Shown here in pieces: positions 1 through 13,835 of a DNA stretch of 64,000 nucleotides; within the stretch, counting starts at the first letter, position 1; every line of letters begins with the position of its first letter. The notes below the pieces were generated by a model. It was given only the letters and a program-made list of their open reading frames with translations, did not search any database and was not told where the DNA came from. This DNA is from Flaccisagitta enflata. Its lineage: Eukaryota; Chaetognatha; Sagittoidea; Aphragmophora. The position numbers and the translations under genes are program-made. Where the stretch lies: contig OZ231126.1 in the NCBI GenBank assembly GCA_965153355.1, positions 41,478,001-41,542,000 of the forward strand, written 5' to 3'.

Positions 1-181
1 CATAAAAATCAGTCAAGTAGTTTAGATTTTACATGTATTTAAGTAAAAAACTTCCTTTTTGCCACTTCTGTTTTTTTCATGGGAAAATGGAGGAACACTC
101 TTTTTTCCCATTTTCTCATTTTGCAATATTTTGAGCCAGAATCATGAGATTAGTCCTAAATAAAAGATGATTTGACAAATT

Positions 182-396
182 TTTAGTCGCGTGCTACGCG
201 ACTCTACACCCCGCTTTGTCGGTCCGTCCGTCCGTCCGTCGGTCCGTCGGTCCGTCACACTTTACTGTCACACTTTACTTTTTCGGCGTTAATGGGGTTT
301 TTGGCCTTACTGCTCCTGCCCAAATGCTCCGTTGACCTCAATTATGGCCCCTGCCCACCCGCACGCGACTGGGGTAGCCGTGTATCCGGCCTTGTT
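182..396 (+). mobile_element. Family A dispersed repeat, near full length
   Basis: It begins with a perfect 8-bp hairpin (AGTCGCGT, loop GCT, ACGCGACT). It continues CTCTACACCCCGCTTTGTC, a GTCC-rich tract, a T-rich stretch, then GCTCCTGCCCAAATG and a GC-rich end with CCGGCCTTGTT. No ORF, so non-autonomous. Orientation is defined here as hairpin first. Confidence 0.8.
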
Positions 397-848
397 GAAA
401 CTACATCCATTCTTTTTTCATACTAGACCATTCCAGCTCAAAAAGTTGAAAAAAGAGAGAAATTTAAAAATGCTCTCTCTCTTAATTTTTATTGAAAATT
501 CTGCCATTGAGGGAAAATTAGTTTCTACTTCAAGGACTTGTAAAATCTAAACTACTTAACCAATTTGGATGATATCTTGATACAAAAAACGTCAATTTAT
601 GCTCTTTAAGAGACAATCAGTATGATATCTAGGGTATATGACATCTCTGAGTAAAAGCTTAACAGAATCCGGCATCTCAGGCTGATGACCCTGTAATGTA
701 CGTAATTTGCATCACTACCAACCTCAAGCGTGAGGTATTCTTGGTGGCCGTGACTGATGCATGAACATGACACATGACACATGACACATGTTTTACGTAA
801 AATATTCGGAATATCGTTTAGTGTTTAAATTCATAATTGAAAAAAAAA

Positions 849-1088
849 GGACGGATACACGGCCCATAAATAGTCGCTTGAAGTTGGGCAGGGGCAGTAA
901 AGAAGGTGGTCAGGGGCAGTATGAGACAGGGCAGGTTCTGTTTTGTAATTTGGCAGGGGTAGTAAAGCCTAGAAATCACCATATCAGTCGATTTCGCATC
1001 ATCAAAAATTTTGGGTTATCAACCTACCGACATACCTACCTACCACGGTACACACTCTGTTATAGAGTCGCTTAGCAAGCGACTAAAT
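849..1088 (-). mobile_element. Family A repeat, diverged
   Basis: Reverse orientation. It ends with hairpin AGTCGCTT, AGC, AAGCGACT, a perfect stem whose sequence differs from the copy at 182 by compensating changes. Confidence 0.7.
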
Positions 1089-1490
1089 ACACTGGAATGA
1101 TTGGAACTTCCCATTAGAGTGGCAATGATGCTCAGAGTGACAGTGCAGAGCATCTGTTTTTCATTTATCAACCTCGTGACTGCGTTTTCTGATTCCTCAA
1201 TCTGTAGATATGTGGTCGTTATTCTTTGATGGTGGAGATCAAGGACGAATACACGGCTACCCAAGCGTCTGCGCGGGTTGGTTAGGGCAGTGACAAAAAA
1301 GCTTAGTATGTATTTGAGCAGGGGCAGAGAGGAGAGAGTAAAAGAGAGAGGATAAGCGAGAGGTCTGAAGGGCATCTGCACTTCACGCAGGGAACGTAAA
1401 ATGAGGTCAAATGACGTTTGGCTCAGCAAAGAAACGGAAATAAGTTCTCACTCCATATCTGGGAGAATAAAAAGCGCGAGAGAGAGAGAA

Positions 1491-1493
<3 letters not shown>

Positions 1494-1566
<73 letters not shown>

Positions 1567-1786
1567 ATAAAAGGAAACCAATCCGGCAAATATCCAAATT
1601 GAGATCTACGGAGTCCCCAAAGGTTAATCTCGCAAAGATTGTGAGATAGGAGATTGAAATCTCACGGGGGTTATCGTTTTACTAGAGTTTGGACGTTAAC
1701 GTTGAAGGGGGAAGAGGGGGGGGGAATGTCGTTAGGGGGGGAGTACTGGGGGTTGAGAAAGGAAAAGGCGTGGTTCATTCCTTCCT

Positions 1787-1879
<93 letters not shown>

Positions 1880-2140
1880 AGAGAAAGAGAAAGAGAGAAC
1901 GAAAAAAAAAAATATAAGGGACCGAGAGACTAAGAGAACGAGAGAGAGGGAAAATAAAGAAACTTTCATGAGGTCTAGATCTGTTTTTTAAGCTTCCCAG
2001 TAAATTTTCTCGAGATTTGGTAAAGGAAAGATAGATCGAGGGATGTTTTTTCAGACTGCGAGTCATGGATCTTGTGCTTGTGATTGAAATTGAATAGGAT
2101 ATCTTTTAAAAACTGAAGATTGAAAAGAGAAAGAATGAAA

Positions 2141-2216
<76 letters not shown>
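1494..2216. repeat. Three (GA)n arrays
   Basis: Arrays at about 1494-1564, 1789-1871 (running into GAAA-like repeats to about 1900) and 2145-2216, separated by unique purine-rich sequence. The long Arg/Glu and Ser/Leu reading frames here are artefacts of the dinucleotide repeat. Confidence 0.9.
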
Positions 2217-2220
<4 letters not shown>

Positions 2221-2861
2221 ACAGATGGGGCAGAGAAAGAATATGTATGTGAAAGAGAGGGGAAAGATCGAAAAAGCTCGAAAGTTAGCGGCCTCTGGTG
2301 GTAGTCGTTTTGATAGATTCGGGTTCAGTCCGCTCTCTGCCCAGGCAAAGGCAACATCCATCATCAGCCTCGCCTCATTCTTTCTGTGAGTTTTAGTTGT
2401 TTGTGTGTTTTCATTTTAAGAAAAAAAAAAAGAACTTTTTTTGAAGAAATAAGAACGTAATTGCGTAATTGATATCCAAACGTTGTTTTTCTACCACTAA
2501 TTCAAATCGAACTAATTTCATTACCCTCCATTTTTATCTGCATTGGAAAAATGATAAAACTCATGTTTATTTGCGTTTTGTTTGGATCCTCTGACGCCAA
2601 GTTTTTTTTCCAAGCACACGATGACGACGTCGGGAGATTAACAACACAGTTTTATTATCTCTATTTTGCCTATATCCTGCGCCATTACGATCTCTGACTC
2701 TAATTTCACTGTACTTTTGTCTCGGTCTGTCTTTTTGGTCTATGTATATTCTGTGCTCTCTTTGTCTGTATTGTCTCCTTATACATTGTAGTTTGTGTTT
2801 GACGGTGTCTGTCTGGCTATTTGTCTGTATGTATTTCTTCTGTCGCCGTCTCCGAATCTGT

Positions 2862-3071
<210 letters not shown>

Positions 3072-3449
3072 TTCCCCATTTTTTTAATCTTTCTCATGGT
3101 TTTTTCCTAATCATTTTTGATAACTGAATATTTCCTTTTTTTCAATTTTGACGCTTCATGAAATGCAAATGTCCCTGCTGTGACTTATTCATGCCTTGCT
3201 GCTTGGCTTGCTTGTTGAACTTCAAGTTTGAACTAGATTTTTTGAGCGTGCCTGCTGCTTCGCACAGTGCCTTTTCTCGTTGCTATACTTTGTCACTTGG
3301 TTTGCTTGTTGAGCTAGGTTCCTCTGTGAACTGGCTTACTTGTCTGCTTGTGTCCTCGGCCTTCAGTAGCTGCTAAGCGTCGTTCTTTCTCACTTGCTTG
3401 TTTTCTTTCCTTTTTTGGGCAGCGGCCCCAAAGCTTCTCAAGCCTCAAA

Positions 3450-3625
3450 TTCCCATTGAATAACATGGAAAATTAACGATAAGGCAAAAAATGTATGTTT
3501 CCCATTGAATAACATGGAAAATTGATGAAAACTAAAAATAATGTTAAATTCCTATTGAATAACATGGCAAATTGACAAGAAATTGAAAAAATGCAAAGTT
3601 TCTATTGAATATCATGGATAATTAC
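3450..3625. repeat. Four-copy tandem repeat, unit about 50 bp
   Basis: The core CCATTGAATAACATGG recurs at about 3453, 3502, 3552 and 3602 with small changes. It sits next to a family D terminus (GGCAGCGGCCCCAAAG) at 3418. Confidence 0.75.
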
Positions 3626-4467
3626 TCAGGACATATGGAAATTCACCCCTGTGTCCTACAAGACATCAGCCCTTTGGGGTCGCTTCCCTGCTCTCACTCC
3701 TTTTCTTCAGCTAATCACTTCAAGCAGGGCATCGGGTACCGCTGACCATGTGCGATCCTTGGATGACTTGTTACCCATGGACGTTGGGAATAGGAAACTC
3801 TAATCTTTTTACATGGAAATAAACAACAAACGAAGATTTGGATGCCGTTACCAATTAAACAATCGTCAAACTACTTTCACGCTCCTTTTTACTTATACTT
3901 ACCTAATATCCCTAGAACGATTATCAAATATGCTTCAATCACTCTGTTGTCTTTCTGTTTTTGTCCACATAATTTACGGATATTAGGCGCTTAGTCACGC
4001 ACAACATCGACTGCTGTAGAGCCGAGGCACACCCAGCTGACCCAGCAATGACTCGCTTTTTCTGTAATTGAAAGTTTTGGGCGTTTTGGCGGTTTCATCT
4101 CTGATCGACATTTTTCAAATGTCTCCCACGCACTTTTTCTGTGAATAGTAAACGAAGTAATTTGTGGATGCGTAATCAGTTCAACGAAGGTCACTTATTA
4201 CCAAGGTCACCGATTATAGTTCTTCATTGTCAAGAGACAAAAAGCCAAGAAAAATAATGTTTTCTTTTGATGCTTTTTGCTCTTAAATCGAATTATCTAG
4301 TCATCCGAACTTATTCATGGACTACTCGGTCCCTTTTTGTGTCTCACTTGGTCTGTTTGGGTGTGTCCCGGTGTATGCGTCTGTTGGTGTGCCAGTTCGT
4401 TATAAGCCGTACGTTTAAAATCATTGTTCATTTCGTTTTGTATAAAGCAACGCAGGATTAAGCAAAA

Positions 4468-5224
4468 CACCCTGTTGCCTAGCTGTGATAGGTAGGAAAA
4501 AATGACACAGCTTAGCGACCTATTCTGGGGTGTTATACACACCTAGACTGATGTTCCCCTGCATGAAACTAATAATTCTGTTGGGACTTTTTGGAGAAAA
4601 CGCCATAAAATGCCGTAATTTCCCGTAAAATTGATATTTTTTAGCGTTTTTCGGCCAATACTCGCTCAAAAACTGTGGCTCTGGTCAGCAAATGGTCTGA
4701 CAATTACAATTAAGCACTGAGACACGTTCATGCAAAAATTGAAGTCAAACGGAAATCATTTAGTATCATTTTACGGCGTAAAATGCTGTTAGAATAGCAA
4801 TTTTAAGCATTTCTTGGGTTACACTCTCTCAGATAGCTGGAAATGACTTTAAACTGACTGAAAAAAGGTATCAGGGCCTAAAACAAACTTTCGTAATATA
4901 ATGTCAGGATTTGGTGACATATGATGCCGTAAAGCGCCATTAAGTACAGTTAAAATGGCATTTTTGGGGTAATAATTGCTCATACAATTGCTCCACTTGT
5001 CAGAAACAAACAAACTAGGATAATTTGAAACTGAGACACATTTTATTCAATTTGTCATCATTTGGCGTAGTTTCATGCCCCAAAAATGCGGTTAAAATGC
5101 CGTCAAAATAGTATTTTTGATAATTTTTGGGTGACACCCTCTCATATAGCACGCATAAACACAAAATGTGCCAGAAAATGGAAAGTTAGATGTACTGACA
5201 TCATAGATTCAAAACAATGAGTTG

Positions 5225-5314
<90 letters not shown>

Positions 5315-5524
5315 AAACATGTGTGCATGTGTGTGTGTGTAAATGTGTGTGCATGTGTGCGTGTGTGTGTATGTGTGTTACTGTATCATTGTGTAAATGT
5401 ATGAAAGTGCTTTTGCATGGACGCACTAACACGCATGTTTTCCAGAGCATCATTGTGTGTATGTACATGCATGCATGTGTGTGTGCCTGCGTGCGTGTGT
5501 GCATGTGTGTGTGAATGTGTGAAA

Positions 5525-5616
<92 letters not shown>

Positions 5617-7752
5617 GTATCTAAATGTATCTCAGGATCTACCATCCTTTTTCAGGCATTTTAGAAGAAATGCCATACAATATAATGAAATAACACCCAA
5701 AAGTCAGTAAAAAAAGCCATTTATCATTTTTACGGCATTTTTTACGGCATGAAATGATGCTGAATGATGACGGCTTGCTTTGAGTTTTTTTAAAAGTGTC
5801 TCTTGTTGCCACAAATACTAAGTTTTATCAGGTTAATCATTGTTGAGCCAGTTTTACTCAAAAGAATACCAATCATGCCATTTTTACGGCATTTTACAAC
5901 ATTTTACGGCATTTTACGGCTTTGCAATGTGACCAAATACAACAATATTTCATGGAACTGGAGCATATGTGCGTTTTAGGCTCCAACACCCATTTCCTGG
6001 CAGTTTTTAAGATCATATCTTATGATATGGAAGAGCAACACTTAAAATCAGTCAAAAATGTCATTTTAACGGCATTTAACAGCGTAAAATGATATCATAT
6101 GACGTCTGCATGACTTAAATTTTTGCATGTATGTGTCTTAGTGCTAAATTGTAATTGTCAGACCATTTGCTGACCAGAGTCGCTGTTTTTCAGCTCGTTT
6201 TGGCTGAAGAGCGCTCAAAAATGTCAGTTTTACAGGAAATTACGACATTTTACGACGTTTTCTCCTAAAAATCCCAACAAAATTTTTTGTCTCATGCAGG
6301 GGAATATCAGTGTAGGTGTATGAAAAGTGGAACAATATCTCTCACTATACCCAAACTGAAATAAATGGAAGAGGACCTTGTGAACCCTCACTGACTAGTT
6401 AATACGCGCACCACTCCTAGTTTTCCGTAAAACAGAATCTGAAAAACACTCCTTCTCAATCTAACCCAAAAGCAAACTGCTTACCAAAAGAAGTCAGGAC
6501 GATAATTGTTACCTTTATTACCAAAATTCAACAAATCACCCGAGGGTAACATTGTTAAGAAACCATACCCTTAGAGGATAGAATCGAGGTCAAGCTTAAT
6601 GCGACCGCCGGACATTCCAATCCAAGGTACTGAGTAGTATGAAAAGTGGAACAATATCCCTCACTATACCCAAACTGAAATAAATGGAAGAGGACCTTGT
6701 GAACCCTCACTGACTAGTTAATACGCGCACCACTCCTAGTTTTCCGTAAAACAGAATCTGAAAAACACTCCTTCTCAATCTAACCCAAAAGCAAACTGCT
6801 TACCAAAAGAAGTCAGGACGATAATTGTTACCTTTATTACCAAAATTCAACAAATCACCCGAGGGTAACATTGTTAAGAAACCATACCCTTAGAGGATAG
6901 AATCGAGGTCAAGCTTAATGCGACCGCCGGACATTCCAATCCAAGGTACTGAGTAGTATGAAAAGTGGAACAATATCCCTCACTATACCCAAACTGAAAT
7001 AAATGGAAGAGGACCTTGTGAACCCTCACTGACTAGTTAATACGCGCACCACTCCTAGTTTTCCGTAAAACAGAATCTGAAAAACACTCCTTCTCAATCT
7101 AACCCAAAAGCAAACTGCTTACCAAAAGAAGTCAGGACGATAATTGTTACCTTTATTACCAAAATTCAACAAATCACCCGAGGGTAACATTGTTAAGAAA
7201 CCATACCCTTAGAGGATAGAATCGAGGTCAAGCTTAATGCGACCGCCGGACATTCCAATCCAAGGTACTGAGTAGTATGAAAAGTGGAACAATATCCCTC
7301 ACTATACCCAAACTGAAATAAATGGAAGAGGACCTTGTGAACCCTCACTGACTAGTTAATACGCGCACCACTCCTAGTTTTCCGTAAAACAGAATCTGAA
7401 AAACTCTCCTTCTCAATCTAACCCAAAAGCAAACTGCTTACCAAAAGAAGTCAGGACTATAATTGTTACCTTTATTACCAAAATTCAACAAATCACCCGA
7501 GGGTAACATTGTTAAGAAACCATACCCTTAGAGGATAGAATCGAGGTCAAGCTTAATGCGACCGCCGGGCATTCCAATCCAAGGTACTGAGTAGTATGAA
7601 AAGTGGAACAATATCCCTCACTATACCCAAACTGAAATAAATGGAAGAGGACCTTGTGAACCCTCACTGACTAGTTAATACGCGCACCACCCCAGAATAG
7701 GTCGCTATGATGTGTCATTTTTTCCTAGTTATCACAGCTAGGCAACACGGTG
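4468..7752. mobile_element. Large foldback element with inverted arms and an internal satellite array
   Basis: The left end (4468-4530) and right end (7691-7752) are inverted repeats: CACCCTGTTGCCTAGCTG on the left, CACCGTGTTGCCTAGCTG on the reverse strand of the right. The inversion continues inward: 4531-5220 pairs with about 5640-6320, including TTCCCCTGCATGA, GGAGAAAACG and many degenerate TGCCGTAAAATG motifs. Two (GT)n arrays (5226-5312, 5527-5612) form the centre. The 319-bp satellite array interrupts the right arm. No transposase ORF. A target-site duplication is not clear, as AAAA lies on both sides. Confidence 0.8.
6321..7690. repeat. 319-bp tandem satellite, 4.3 copies
   Basis: The marker TGAAAAGTGG falls at 6321, 6640, 6959, 7278 and 7597, exactly 319 bases apart each time. 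Copies are nearly identical, with only scattered substitutions such as CTCTCC for CACTCC in copy 4. The fifth copy stops at CGCGCACCAC (7690), where the foldback arm resumes. No ORF. Confidence 0.95.
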
Positions 7753-7890
7753 AAAAAGCTTTGAAAACGACCTCAAGAGACGTAATTGATTTGACCAGGG
7801 ATTGTTACTACTAAAACGCCCTTGAAATTGGAGCAAATCCTGGGCATTAAGCCTTGGGAATCTTTTCCCAATTGAACTCACGCCTGGCAG

Positions 7891-8016
7891 GAGAAGAAGA
7901 AGAAGAAGAAGAAGAAGAAGAAGAAGAAGAAGAAGAAGAAGAAGAAGAAGAAGAAGAAGAAGAAGAAGAAGAAGAAGAAGAGGAAAAAGAAAAAGAAAAA
8001 GAAAAAGAAAAAGAAG
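7891..8016. repeat. (GAA)30 followed by (GAAAAA)n
   Basis: A pure trinucleotide array to about 7980, then a hexanucleotide derivative. It lies just outside the foldback element and beside a family A copy. Confidence 0.9.
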
Positions 8017-8059
8017 AAGCGGACCAAGAAGAGGCAAGGCAGAGGATAATAAAGAAAAC

Positions 8060-8402
8060 AAGGCCAGATACACATCTACCGAAGTCGCGTGCGGGTGGGA
8101 GGAGACTGATAAAAAGTTTAACCAAAGCGTTTGGGCAGGAGCAGTAATGCAAAAACCGCCTGTAATCGCCAAAAAAAGCAAACAGGGACAGACCGACCCC
8201 TTGATAGACATAGCGTGCACACTACAAAAAAAAAAATAGAAAAAAAAAGAGAAAAAAACGGGGGGTGTAGTTGAAAACCGCATTTTTAGTCATGAATCTT
8301 ACAATCCAGAAGTGATGGGCCAACGTTACCAATGGACGAACGGACCTGTGGACAAACGAACGGGCAGACGCTCAATACCCTTTTAAGAGCCGCGCGTCCC
8401 TG
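8060..8402 (-). mobile_element. Family A repeat, diverged
   Basis: The GC-rich end (CAAGGCCAGATACAC, GTCGCGTGCGGGTGGG) and TTTGGGCAGGAGCAG are recognisable. The hairpin end near 8390 (AGAGCCGCGCGTCCC) is decayed. Confidence 0.6.
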
Positions 8403-9061
8403 ACAAGAAAAAAAAAAAGAAAAGAAGAGGAAAAAGAAAAGGTGAAAGAATAAAAAGAATTGGGTAAACGGAAGTAAACTAGGCGAGGAGGAAAGGGGGT
8501 AAGAGAGAGACGCATTGTCGAGCATAAATTTCGCTCAATGCCCCATTAAGTTCTCATCAAGTGTCTGTCTGCTTCTCTTTTTCTCGCCCGCCTTTAATCC
8601 AATTTGTCCCTTTTCCTCGTTTGGATATTTTTCTTCCCTAACTTAAGCTTTCTTTCTTTCCTCGTTTCGATTTGCTTTTACATTTAGATTGCGCCACTCT
8701 CCAAGTTTGTCGGTCCGTCTGTTCATGGGAATTCTTTGACTAGGTGACTAGTTGCAAAATTACAAAGCTACCCTGGTCCACATGGCGATATGAATGATAT
8801 CAAAAAGATGACAGTAGCACGCCGCAACATACCAAAAAAAACTACGGAACTACGTAAACAGAATACAAGGCCGGATACACGGCTACCCCAGTCGCGCGCG
8901 GGTGGGCAGGGGCCGTATTTGAGGTCACTTGATCACTTGGGCAGGAGCAGTGAGGCCAGCGTTTCTGTTTCTTTTTTTCACTAGATCTCTCCTTCGCTCC
9001 TTTCTTGCCGTCTTTCTTATTTTCAACCCCTGCTTCTTCCTCTTCTTACATTCTTTCTCTT
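8403..9061. other. Non-genic spacer with a family A half copy
   Basis: A-rich and T-rich unique sequence. 8866-8962 is the GC-rich half of family A on the minus strand (CAAGGCCGGATACACGGCT to GCAGTGAGGCC), lacking the hairpin half. Nothing else recognised. Confidence 0.6.
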
Positions 9062-9480
<419 letters not shown>

Positions 9481-9599
9481 AGAGAAAGACAGTGACAGAG
9501 ACAGAGACGGATAGAGACAGACAGACAGACAAACAGCCAGCCAGAGACAGACGGATAAAGAGAGAGGGATCACATGCAAATCTAGCTAGAGCTAGACAA

Positions 9600-10631
9600 C
9601 CCAATCTTTGAGCCCAGTAAACGTAACGCACTATGATGCATATCATTCCTTACAGAGTGATAAGCACTACACGTGCGTTGTCATGAAGTTGTGCACCAAA
9701 TTCTCATCATTCTAACGCAGCGTTACCGACTTTGGTGGGACTTCTGTGGGAACTGCAAAGCCAAAACAAAAACGGAAGATGTAGGAATTTTGAAAGAAGG
9801 AAAACAGTCATCTTTTTTATTTTTTCTCCTCCACATTACCCAAGTAGGGTGAAGGGATGCTCCAAACTTTTGCTATGGGAAGCACCCAACGGACACATTT
9901 GTTTTGCAGTGAATTTTACAAGTCAACCATCATAAAAGAGTTTTAGGCCTAAAACTTGAAGTATCTCGTTTCCTCGATGAAAACTGCAACTTTCCCATGG
10001 CCATAACGCCGATGCTCATTTTTTTCCCTGACACCCTCGTGCTAAAATGACAGGTAGAAAGGAGAGGGGGAAGGAGGAAAGATAACAAGTAACCCGCGGT
10101 TGCAATATCGTCACGAAGGGGAAGTGGCACGGGTGGAAATTGATGTTTCTGCACAAATAAAGGCAAATAAAGACCAGCGGATCAACGGCCTAAGTCGAGA
10201 GGGTAAAATTCTGTATTCTGCAGTAACTTTGTCGTGCACAGAAGATTAGTAAAGAATTTAGGATGCGTAGGAGATTGCAGCCCTTACAAACGAAGGGGAT
10301 GCAGTCCTCCCGACTTTTCATCCGTGGCGGGAAATATCTGAACCAAAACTTGGACGACCCTGATAATCGTACGGGGATCAGCACGGGCAATAAAACGAAA
10401 ACCGCTTTCAAAATTTGTGTTTACAGACTGACAGTCCAAACAACACGGTGGGGGTACTGAGCAGTTCAATTCTATTTGAACGGTTTTTGAAGGACTAAAA
10501 AAATTCTGTTATTGCCTACATAACAATTTGCATTTGTTTGAGTTGGAATGCCGTCGCTGGTGAGTCCGTTTCAGCGTAGCTTAACCGTATATCATCAGAA
10601 AAAAATCTGAGAATTTTTGCCCACTTCAGAT
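9600..10631. other. Non-genic sequence
   Basis: No coding potential that I trust. A short family B end (GGTTGCAATATCGTCACG) lies at about 10099. Otherwise unique. Confidence 0.5.
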
Positions 10632-10860
10632 AACGTCAATAACATCTGTTCATGTAAAAACGTCACAGCAACACTCAAGATAAAACTATGAAAAGCATAC
10701 TTCTAGTTGGCTCAGTAAGATGAAATTTTGATTGTAGCTGCTCAAAGGTATAAGGACGCTTCAGCTGAAATTTCTTCTGACAGGTCCAACTAAAATTGCA
10801 CTTTTCATAGTTTTGTCATTAGTGTTGCTGTGACGTTTTCACTTTAACAGGTGTTTTTGC
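10632..10860. mobile_element. Small palindromic MITE-like element
   Basis: Imperfect inverted repeats: AACGTCACAGCAACACT on the left, AGTGTTGCTGTGACGTT on the right, with further pairing inside (ACTATGAAAAG with CTTTTCATAGT, TAGTTGG with CCAACTA). About 230 bp, no ORF. Target-site duplication not resolved. Confidence 0.7.
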
Positions 10861-11039
10861 ATCTCGCGCTCTCTAAAACGGGGGTAGAAATATTTTCAAA
10901 TTATCATATCTTTCTTATCAAGAATCTACAATCGGATTTTTCATGATGGCGTTTTTGTTCTACACTGGCGGTTCTCTCATCTTACCAAACAATTACTTAC
11001 GATGCATTCCCTTTTTTAGGCAAGTGAAGATCGCAACAT

Positions 11040-11300
11040 ATATGTGATTAGAATCACCACTTGAGATGTATGATACGCGATGATGTACATCCTATTCAAG
11101 TGAGAAAAGAAATCATAGGTTCAAGTATCATAATATGAATGTGCATTCTACATCTCACTAACAGATCCCATATTCTGATGGATGATATGCCATTATGCAT
11201 TGAGTTCAGCAAATACAAGTGGCATAAATAGTACTTCTTGACATTACGCTTTCAATTTTACCAAACGATCACCCCTTGTGATGGATGATATGCAATGAAG
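11040..11300. repeat. Degenerate direct repeats, spacing about 110 bp
   Basis: Three related motifs of the form GATCACC..TTGTGATGGATGATATGC occur near 11055, 11165 and 11265. They are diverged and of unknown origin. Confidence 0.4.
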
Positions 11301-11490
11301 CTTTTTCGAGTCGAGTAAGGAACGTAAAGGTCAAATATTTGAAAAGCGGCAATCATGAAAACGACTCGATATCCAATATCCAATATTTGATGCAACCGAA
11401 TTTCTAAACGACCTCGTTTATGAGTTTTTGCTTTACGATGATGATTCTGCCGCAACTTGGAGCAGCGGCAGTAACAATTTCAAATTTACC

Positions 11491-12111
<621 letters not shown>

Positions 12112-12114
12112 GTT

Positions 12115-12191
<77 letters not shown>

Positions 12192-12290
12192 TTTGTTTCT
12201 TTGTTTCTTTGTTTCTTTGTTTCTTTGTTTCTTTGTTTCTTTGTTTCTTTGTTTCTTTGTTTCTTTGTTTCTTCGTTTTTTCTTTCTTTG
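12112..12290. repeat. (TTTC)n then (TTTCTTTG)n array
   Basis: Pure TTTC to about 12190, then an 8-base TTTCTTTG repeat about ten times. This looks like a point mutation that was captured and amplified. Confidence 0.9.
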
Positions 12291-12384
12291 TTTCTCTGTT
12301 TCCTTGTGGCTTTGTTTCTTTCTCTCTAGCCCACCATGCTGCTCTCATTTTTTCTCTCTGTTGCGTTCATTTATTTCCTCTCTC

Positions 12385-12645
12385 GCCTCGATATCGGCCG
12401 GCTTGATTCCGGTCTTCGGCGCGCCGGCCGGCCGGGTTTGCGCCGATCGTCCAGTCGGCCGGCCGTTTTTTTTTCTCGCTTCGCTTCGCCTCATCGTCGC
12501 CGCCGCCGCCAACACGTCGCTTCTTTTTTACCCGTTTTTTTCTCCCTCACCGCCGCTGCGGCCGATCCAGTGATCACGCGGCCGCGGTCTAGAGGCCATG
12601 AGCCGTTTTTTGCTGCCTCTGGCCCGCCACGGGTCATCCTCTTGA
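12385..12645. other. CpG-dense GC-rich block
   Basis: About 260 bases with many CGCC, GGCCGG and CCGCCG motifs, standing out against AT-rich surroundings. It could be promoter-like or an old GC-rich repeat. No ORF of significance and no core promoter motif identified. Confidence 0.35.
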
Positions 12646-12759
12646 TTGGGTCACGCCTGTGACCTTATGACCCTCTCTCTTTGACCCTCGTCGACTTAAT
12701 TTTCATGGAAATCTCTATATTATAGGTGTAAATCCTTGCAAAGTAAGACGGTCCACTAC

Positions 12760-13180
12760 TTTTCAGTCGCCTGTTGCGCGAATCTATGAACCACTTGCAT
12801 TACAGTCCGTTGGTCGGTCCATTTGTCAATCTGTTTTTTCCATCGGCGATTTAAGCTTCGTCACTCCTATCAAAATGCCTTCATCCCTGCCCTTGCCCTC
12901 CCGCACACAACTATGGTCTTTCATTCGGGCCTAGAGGGCAAGCAACCCTGAAATCCGCACTCATTTGATTGGCCTGTCCTTCCGTTTGGCAATACAAACT
13001 AACACTTAAGGACACAAACAACTTTAATCTCATGTATGCACAACTGCACATCTATAGCTGTGTTGGTCAGTATGTCGGCCCGTCCATCTGTTGGTCCTTT
13101 GGTCCATCAAAATTATGTTTACTACCCTTGCTCACTTGCACGAGACTAGGGGGGGGATGCGAAGAACGCGGCCTTGTTTT
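12760..13180 (+). mobile_element. Two decayed family A copies
   Basis: 12760-12925 retains CAGTCGCC...GCGA, a GTCC/GTCG tract and CCTTGCCCTCCCGCACAC. 13068-13180 retains GGTCCGTCC-like units, CTCACTTGCACGAGACTAGG and GCGGCCTTGTTT. Confidence 0.55.
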
Positions 13181-13354
13181 TCTTTGAATATGTGTGTACC
13201 ATGAGAATATTCAAATCGACCTTTTCTCTTTTTATCTAGTTCTTTATTCCTGATCCTGCTTCGAAAGTACGTCATTAAGTTTCGACTTCAAGGTCATTTA
13301 ACATCGTCTCTCCATGAGTCCATTTGACAGATGAAACGCGACTGACAACCTTCC

Positions 13355-13550
13355 TTTTGTCTTTCCTTCGTCTTTCCTTTGTCTTTCCTGTGTCTTTCCT
13401 TTGTCTTTTCTTTGTCTTTCCTGTGTCTTTCCTTTGTCTTTCCTACGTCTTTCCTTTGTCTTTTCTGTGTTTTTCCTTTGTCTTTTCTTTGTCCTTCCAT
13501 TGTCTTTCCTTTGTCTTTCTTTGTCCTTCCTTTGTCATTCCTTTGTCTCA
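13355..13550. repeat. Minisatellite, unit about 11 bp (CTTTGTCTTTC)
   Basis: About 17 tandem variants of CTTTGTCTTTC with T/C changes, giving Ser/Phe/Leu/Cys artefact frames. Confidence 0.85.
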
Positions 13551-13752
13551 CATTGCAATATTGGACTCGATCACCATTATATGTTGCCTTTCCTATGACA
13601 GTTTTAGAAAAGATAGGCTCTCACCCATGCCATGGATAGAAAAAATGATTATATTTGACCCTTCTCTTTACTTAATGCTTCTTGGGTCAAAGCAGCATAA
13701 TGATCATCGCCGTCGTCTTTTATCTTGATCGAAAGCATCATTATAGTTGTTG

Positions 13753-13754
<2 letters not shown>

Positions 13755-13834
<80 letters not shown>
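13755..13834. repeat. (GAT)n array
   Basis: About 27 units of GAT, pure. Confidence 0.95.

Positions 13835-13835
<1 letters not shown>

Larger units (their letters stand above)
1..1493. other. Non-genic sequence with family A repeats
   Basis: AT-rich sequence without convincing coding potential. It holds family A copies at 182-396, 849-1088 and about 1228-1290 and otherwise nothing I recognise. Confidence 0.6.

Noticed and set aside
182-396. Family A as a Helitron
   Set aside because: A hairpin followed by CTAA is suggestive, but the hairpin lies directly at the end rather than about ten bases inside, and no constant 5' TC end was found. Left unclassified.
182-396. Family A as a tRNA-derived SINE
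   Set aside because: No convincing A-box or B-box in either orientation.
1401-2364. Many long frames of Arg-Glu or Ser-Leu dipeptides on both strands
   Set aside because: They are translations of (GA)n and (CT)n arrays and open in several frames at once. The same applies to Val-Cys, Thr-His, Lys-Glu-Arg, Phe-Leu-Ser and Ser-Phe-Ile-His frames across the window.
6321-7690. Regular repeats resembling a CRISPR array
   Set aside because: The 319-bp units are contiguous with no variable spacers, and the context is eukaryotic. It is a tandem satellite.
12385-12645. CpG-rich block as the promoter of the main gene
   Set aside because: It is 11 kb upstream of the first coding exon with no linking exon visible. 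Reported only as a GC-rich block.
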